In this document: positions 61,246-64,000 of the stretch, piece by piece | Layout of the letters: each line of letters opens with the position of its first letter | How positions within the stretch are numbered: position 1 is the first letter of the stretch | NCBI RefSeq assembly: GCF_907165045.1 | Contig: NZ_CAJRAU010000001.1 | Location: 1-64,000 of the forward strand | Direction: 5' to 3' | From: Dyadobacter linearis | Lineage (GTDB): Bacteria; Bacteroidota; Bacteroidia; Cytophagales; Spirosomataceae | Length of the DNA: 64,000 nucleotides | The notes under the pieces: generated by a model | The model's database searches: none | The model's input: the letters and a program-made list of their open reading frames with translations, nothing else | Told to the model about the DNA's origin: nothing | Position numbers and translations under genes: made by a program

Positions 61246-64000
61246 ATGGATAAGAAAAAAATCTACCCTTTATGGTTATTGGGTGCACTCCTGTTAATTT
61301 TTTCACAAGCAAAAGCCCAGGACGTCATTACCGGCGTCGTCAAGGATGATTCCGGCCAGGGGCTGCCGGGTGTGACTGTTGTTGAAAAAGGCAGTTCCAA
61401 ATATGCTTTGACGGATGTGGACGGCAAGTTTAGTATTGCCGCCGCCAAAGAATTCCCGTTCACACTGCAACTCAATATGACCGGTTTCCAGACGCAGGAA
61501 ATCGAGATCTACGAATTGACCGCTGAGGCTGTGGAAGTGACACTGAAAACGGCCAACCTGCTCGACGAAGTGGTGGTAGTGGGTTATGGTGAACAAAAAC
61601 GAAAAGACATCACCGGTTCCGTCTCCTCAGTCCCTACTGAGATCAAAAGTCAGCCGGTGGCCTCGGTGGAACGTTTGCTGCAAGGTTCTGTAGCCGGCGC
61701 GGTCGTAACGCAAACCTCCGGCCAACCGGGCGGCGGGGTGAGTGTCCAGATCCGAGGTAACAACTCCATCACTGCAGGCAGCGACCCGCTTTACGTGATC
61801 GACGGTTTTCCGATCAACAATGATTATTCACTCAACGATGCCGGCGTGACGAACGGGTCGAAGATCAACCCGCTTTCGTCGCTCAATACCGCTGATATCG
61901 AGAACATTGATGTTTTGAAAGATGCGTCTGCGACTGCGATTTACGGTTCGCGCGGTGCGAATGGAGTTGTAATTATCACTACAAAAACGGGCTCAAAAAA
62001 CAAGTCATCGATCAACTATGACGCATTTTACGGTACCCAGGAAGTGATCCGCACGCTGCCGCTTTTGAATGCGGGTGAATGGTGGGCGCTACGTAAAGAT
62101 GCGGCTGCGAATTCCGGAAAAACAGCTACTATACCCTCAGTACAGGGCTATTCGCTGGATACGACCGGCGCGGGTACTGACTGGCAGGCGGCGGCATTCC
62201 GCAAAGCTTCCCAGCAAAGTCACAACCTGTCGATCCTTTCGGGCTCAGACAAAACGCGGCTGGCAGTTTCGGGTAATTATTTCAAACAAAATGGTATTCT
62301 ACAAAATACGGATTTCAGAAGGTATTCGGCGCGGGTGAATGTGGACCATCAATATAACGACCGGTTCAGGATACTGGCCAATCTGAATGCGAGCAATATC
62401 AAATCCAATGTAGCCCCGACAAATATTGTCACCAACCTTTTGCAAACCCCTCCTGCCCTGCCCGTTTATCAAAACGACGGTTCCTTCGTGATCAACAGCC
62501 CATTTGAATCTGCATTGCAAAACCCGATCAACTCCCTGTACAACCAGCTGAACGAAACGATTACCAACCGTTTTCTAGGTAATATTTCGGGTGAATGCAC
62601 GATCATCGACGGATTGAAAGCGAAGATTTTAGTCGGCGCGGATGTGGTGGGCAACAAGCAAAACCGCTACCTCCCAAGCAGTACCGCAGAAGGCCAGGCT
62701 CTAAGCGGCAATGCGATTGTGGGTACCGTTTCTACTACCAGCTGGCTGAATGAGAACACTTTAAGCTACGATAAGGATATTGACGATAAAAACCGCGTGA
62801 ATGCAGTAGTAGGTTTTACCGCGCAAACTTCCGAGTCCAAAGCCACGATTGCAGAGGCGGCGGGATTCGCTACGGATGCATTTAGTTACAACAACCTGGC
62901 AACCGGGATCACCAGCATTGCGCCCCGCTCAGCGGCAAACGACTGGTCACTTGCCTCCTACCTCGGCCGGATCAACTACGCATTCGACGACCGCTACCTG
63001 GTCACTTTTACACTTCGCGCCGACGGTTCTTCCCGTTTTGGAGAGGGTAACAAATGGGGCTATTTCCCTTCTGCGGCTTTTGGCTGGAACCTGAACAATG
63101 AAAAGTTTTTTCAGCAGTTCAAAAAGATCAGTCTGCTTAAACTGCGTGTGAGTGCGGGTACTACCGGAAACCAGAGCATTCCGCCTTACCAGTCTTTGTC
63201 GCAACTTGCCTATTTCCGATACAATTTTTCCAACACAACTGTATCCGGTTACGCTCCGAACACCGTACCAAACCCCGATCTTGGCTGGGAGAAAACTTTC
63301 CAGGTGGATGCAGGATTTGATCTCGGACTTTTCAAGAACAGGCTTAATATCATTTTTGACTACTACTACAAAAGAACCTCCGACCTGCTGCTAACCAGAA
63401 CCGTCGCGGGCTCATCAGGACTTTCTGACTTTTACAACGGCCAGGCTTCCACGATTTACCAGAATATTGGCGAGGTAAGTAACCAGGGTATTGAGTTGTA
63501 TGTAAATTCTCAGAACACAACCGGCGCTCTGAAATGGAATACGGTCTTCATTTTTGCGCGCAATACGAATAAGATCCTGAGTCTCGGCGGCGGCGTGAAC
63601 CAGATTATCCCAAACATCAATATGCCGTCGATCGCGAAAGTAGGTTACCCGCTCGGGTCGTTCATTACCTACCAGGCCGACGGTGTTATTCAGCAAGGCG
63701 AAACGCCGCTGACTCCCCAGCAAAACAAGAGTCCGGGCGGACAGAAATACAAGGACGTGAACGGTGACGGGATCATTACCCAAACAGGCGACCGCGTGAT
63801 CGTTTCCAACCAGCCAGGTTTTACAACCGGTTTAACCAACTCTTTCAGCTACAAAGGGTTTGACCTGATGATCTTTTTCCAGGCTTCGATCGGCGGGAAG
63901 TTGTATAACCAAAACCGCGCAAACCTGGAACTGGGAACGGGTTACGTAAACGGATCAGACGTACTGCTCAACCGCTGGACACCGACGAATACGAATACAG
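61246..64000 (+). CDS. SusC/RagA TonB-linked outer-membrane protein (partial)
   Basis: The frame is open from the ATG at 61246 through the window end, at least 918 codons. A signal peptide (PLWLLGALLLIFSQAKAQ) is followed by a carboxypeptidase-D-like domain (ITGVVKDDSGQGLPGVTVV), the SusC TonB box and plug (NLLDEVVVVGYGEQKRKDIT, IRGNNSITAGSDPLYVIDG) and VLKDASATAIYGSRGANGVVI, a SusC hallmark. Barrel strands continue to the edge. A SusD partner would be expected downstream. The gene is incomplete at the 3' end. Confidence 0.92.
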   Translation, partial: MDKKKIYPLWLLGALLLIFSQAKAQDVITGVVKDDSGQGLPGVTVVEKGSSKYALTDVDGKFSIAAAKEFPFTLQLNMTGFQTQEIEIYELTAEAVEVTLKTANLLDEVVVVGYGEQKRKDITGSVSSVPTEIKSQPVASVERLLQGSVAGAVVTQTSGQPGGGVSVQIRGNNSITAGSDPLYVIDGFPINNDYSLNDAGVTNGSKINPLSSLNTADIENIDVLKDASATAIYGSRGANGVVIITTKTGSKNKSSINYDAFYGTQEVIRTLPLLNAGEWWALRKDAAANSGKTATIPSVQGYSLDTTGAGTDWQAAAFRKASQQSHNLSILSGSDKTRLAVSGNYFKQNGILQNTDFRRYSARVNVDHQYNDRFRILANLNASNIKSNVAPTNIVTNLLQTPPALPVYQNDGSFVINSPFESALQNPINSLYNQLNETITNRFLGNISGECTIIDGLKAKILVGADVVGNKQNRYLPSSTAEGQALSGNAIVGTVSTTSWLNENTLSYDKDIDDKNRVNAVVGFTAQTSESKATIAEAAGFATDAFSYNNLATGITSIAPRSAANDWSLASYLGRINYAFDDRYLVTFTLRADGSSRFGEGNKWGYFPSAAFGWNLNNEKFFQQFKKISLLKLRVSAGTTGNQSIPPYQSLSQLAYFRYNFSNTTVSGYAPNTVPNPDLGWEKTFQVDAGFDLGLFKNRLNIIFDYYYKRTSDLLLTRTVAGSSGLSDFYNGQASTIYQNIGEVSNQGIELYVNSQNTTGALKWNTVFIFARNTNKILSLGGGVNQIIPNINMPSIAKVGYPLGSFITYQADGVIQQGETPLTPQQNKSPGGQKYKDVNGDGIITQTGDRVIVSNQPGFTTGLTNSFSYKGFDLMIFFQASIGGKLYNQNRANLELGTGYVNGSDVLLNRWTPTNTNT

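Overview
The window reads as chromosomal DNA of a Bacteroidota bacterium of the Cytophagales, most like Dyadobacter or another Spirosomaceae member. The reasons are type IX secretion sorting tails, SusC/RagA-type and other TonB-dependent receptors, DUF4374 lipoproteins, PVC-type haem proteins, RHS proteins with Bacteroidota-type N-termini, few Shine-Dalgarno sequences, and promoters of the TTTG / TAnnTTTG type. The genus is inferred; no rRNA or marker gene is present.

Layout. 1-5.7 kb is a small accessory island: the repeated end of an IS21-like element cuts off the C-terminus of an OLD-like ATPase that follows an AbiJ/HEPN-type gene and a membrane protein, with a frameshifted PIN toxin/antitoxin pair and a DUF2971 gene beyond. 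5.7-11.5 kb holds metabolic and regulatory genes (DUF1304, ThuA, BNR, HxlR/NmrA) and an Xre-ImmA/IrrE plus PIN pair with a clear operator palindrome. 11.5-24.5 kb is a carbohydrate-oxidation neighbourhood: an MFS / SGNH / cytochrome c PVC-dehydrogenase operon diverges from a 1308-residue protein that fuses SGNH and PVC-dehydrogenase parts but ends in a cupredoxin. A Gfo/Idh/MocA oxidoreductase and a macro-domain protein follow.

24.5-34.4 kb is a polymorphic-toxin locus read leftward: a T9SS-exported RHS-like protein, an RHS/DUF6443 gene broken by a single amber codon, its immunity gene, and then a decaying series of orphan C-terminal modules. Each module restarts with the same ~280-bp segment and carries a different toxin tip and immunity gene. 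One immunity gene is a copy of EF-Tu domain III, frameshifted in a G7 run.

34.5-47 kb has DUF2461, an ECF sigma factor with its membrane partner, a T9SS-sorted glycoside-hydrolase-like protein, and a tight seven-gene leftward operon (46.06-39.28 kb): outer-membrane barrel, double zinc ribbon, ExbD-like protein, TolQ/MotA-like protein, S41 lipoprotein protease, TPR histidine kinase and LuxR-type regulator. This looks like an uncharacterised proton-driven envelope machine with its own two-component output.

47-58 kb is an iron/xenosiderophore-type uptake locus: ECF sigma factor, anti-sigma-like protein, two DUF4374 lipoproteins, FecA/XusA-like receptor and PepSY membrane protein (XusABC-like), then a second beta-barrel receptor. 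An antisense Rpn-family gene sits inside it. The right end (59.6-64 kb) is a regulated leader with a promoter-overlapping palindrome, a Cys-containing mini-ORF and a 15-bp inverted repeat, ahead of a 39-residue membrane peptide, a sterol-desaturase-family protein and a SusC receptor that runs off the window.
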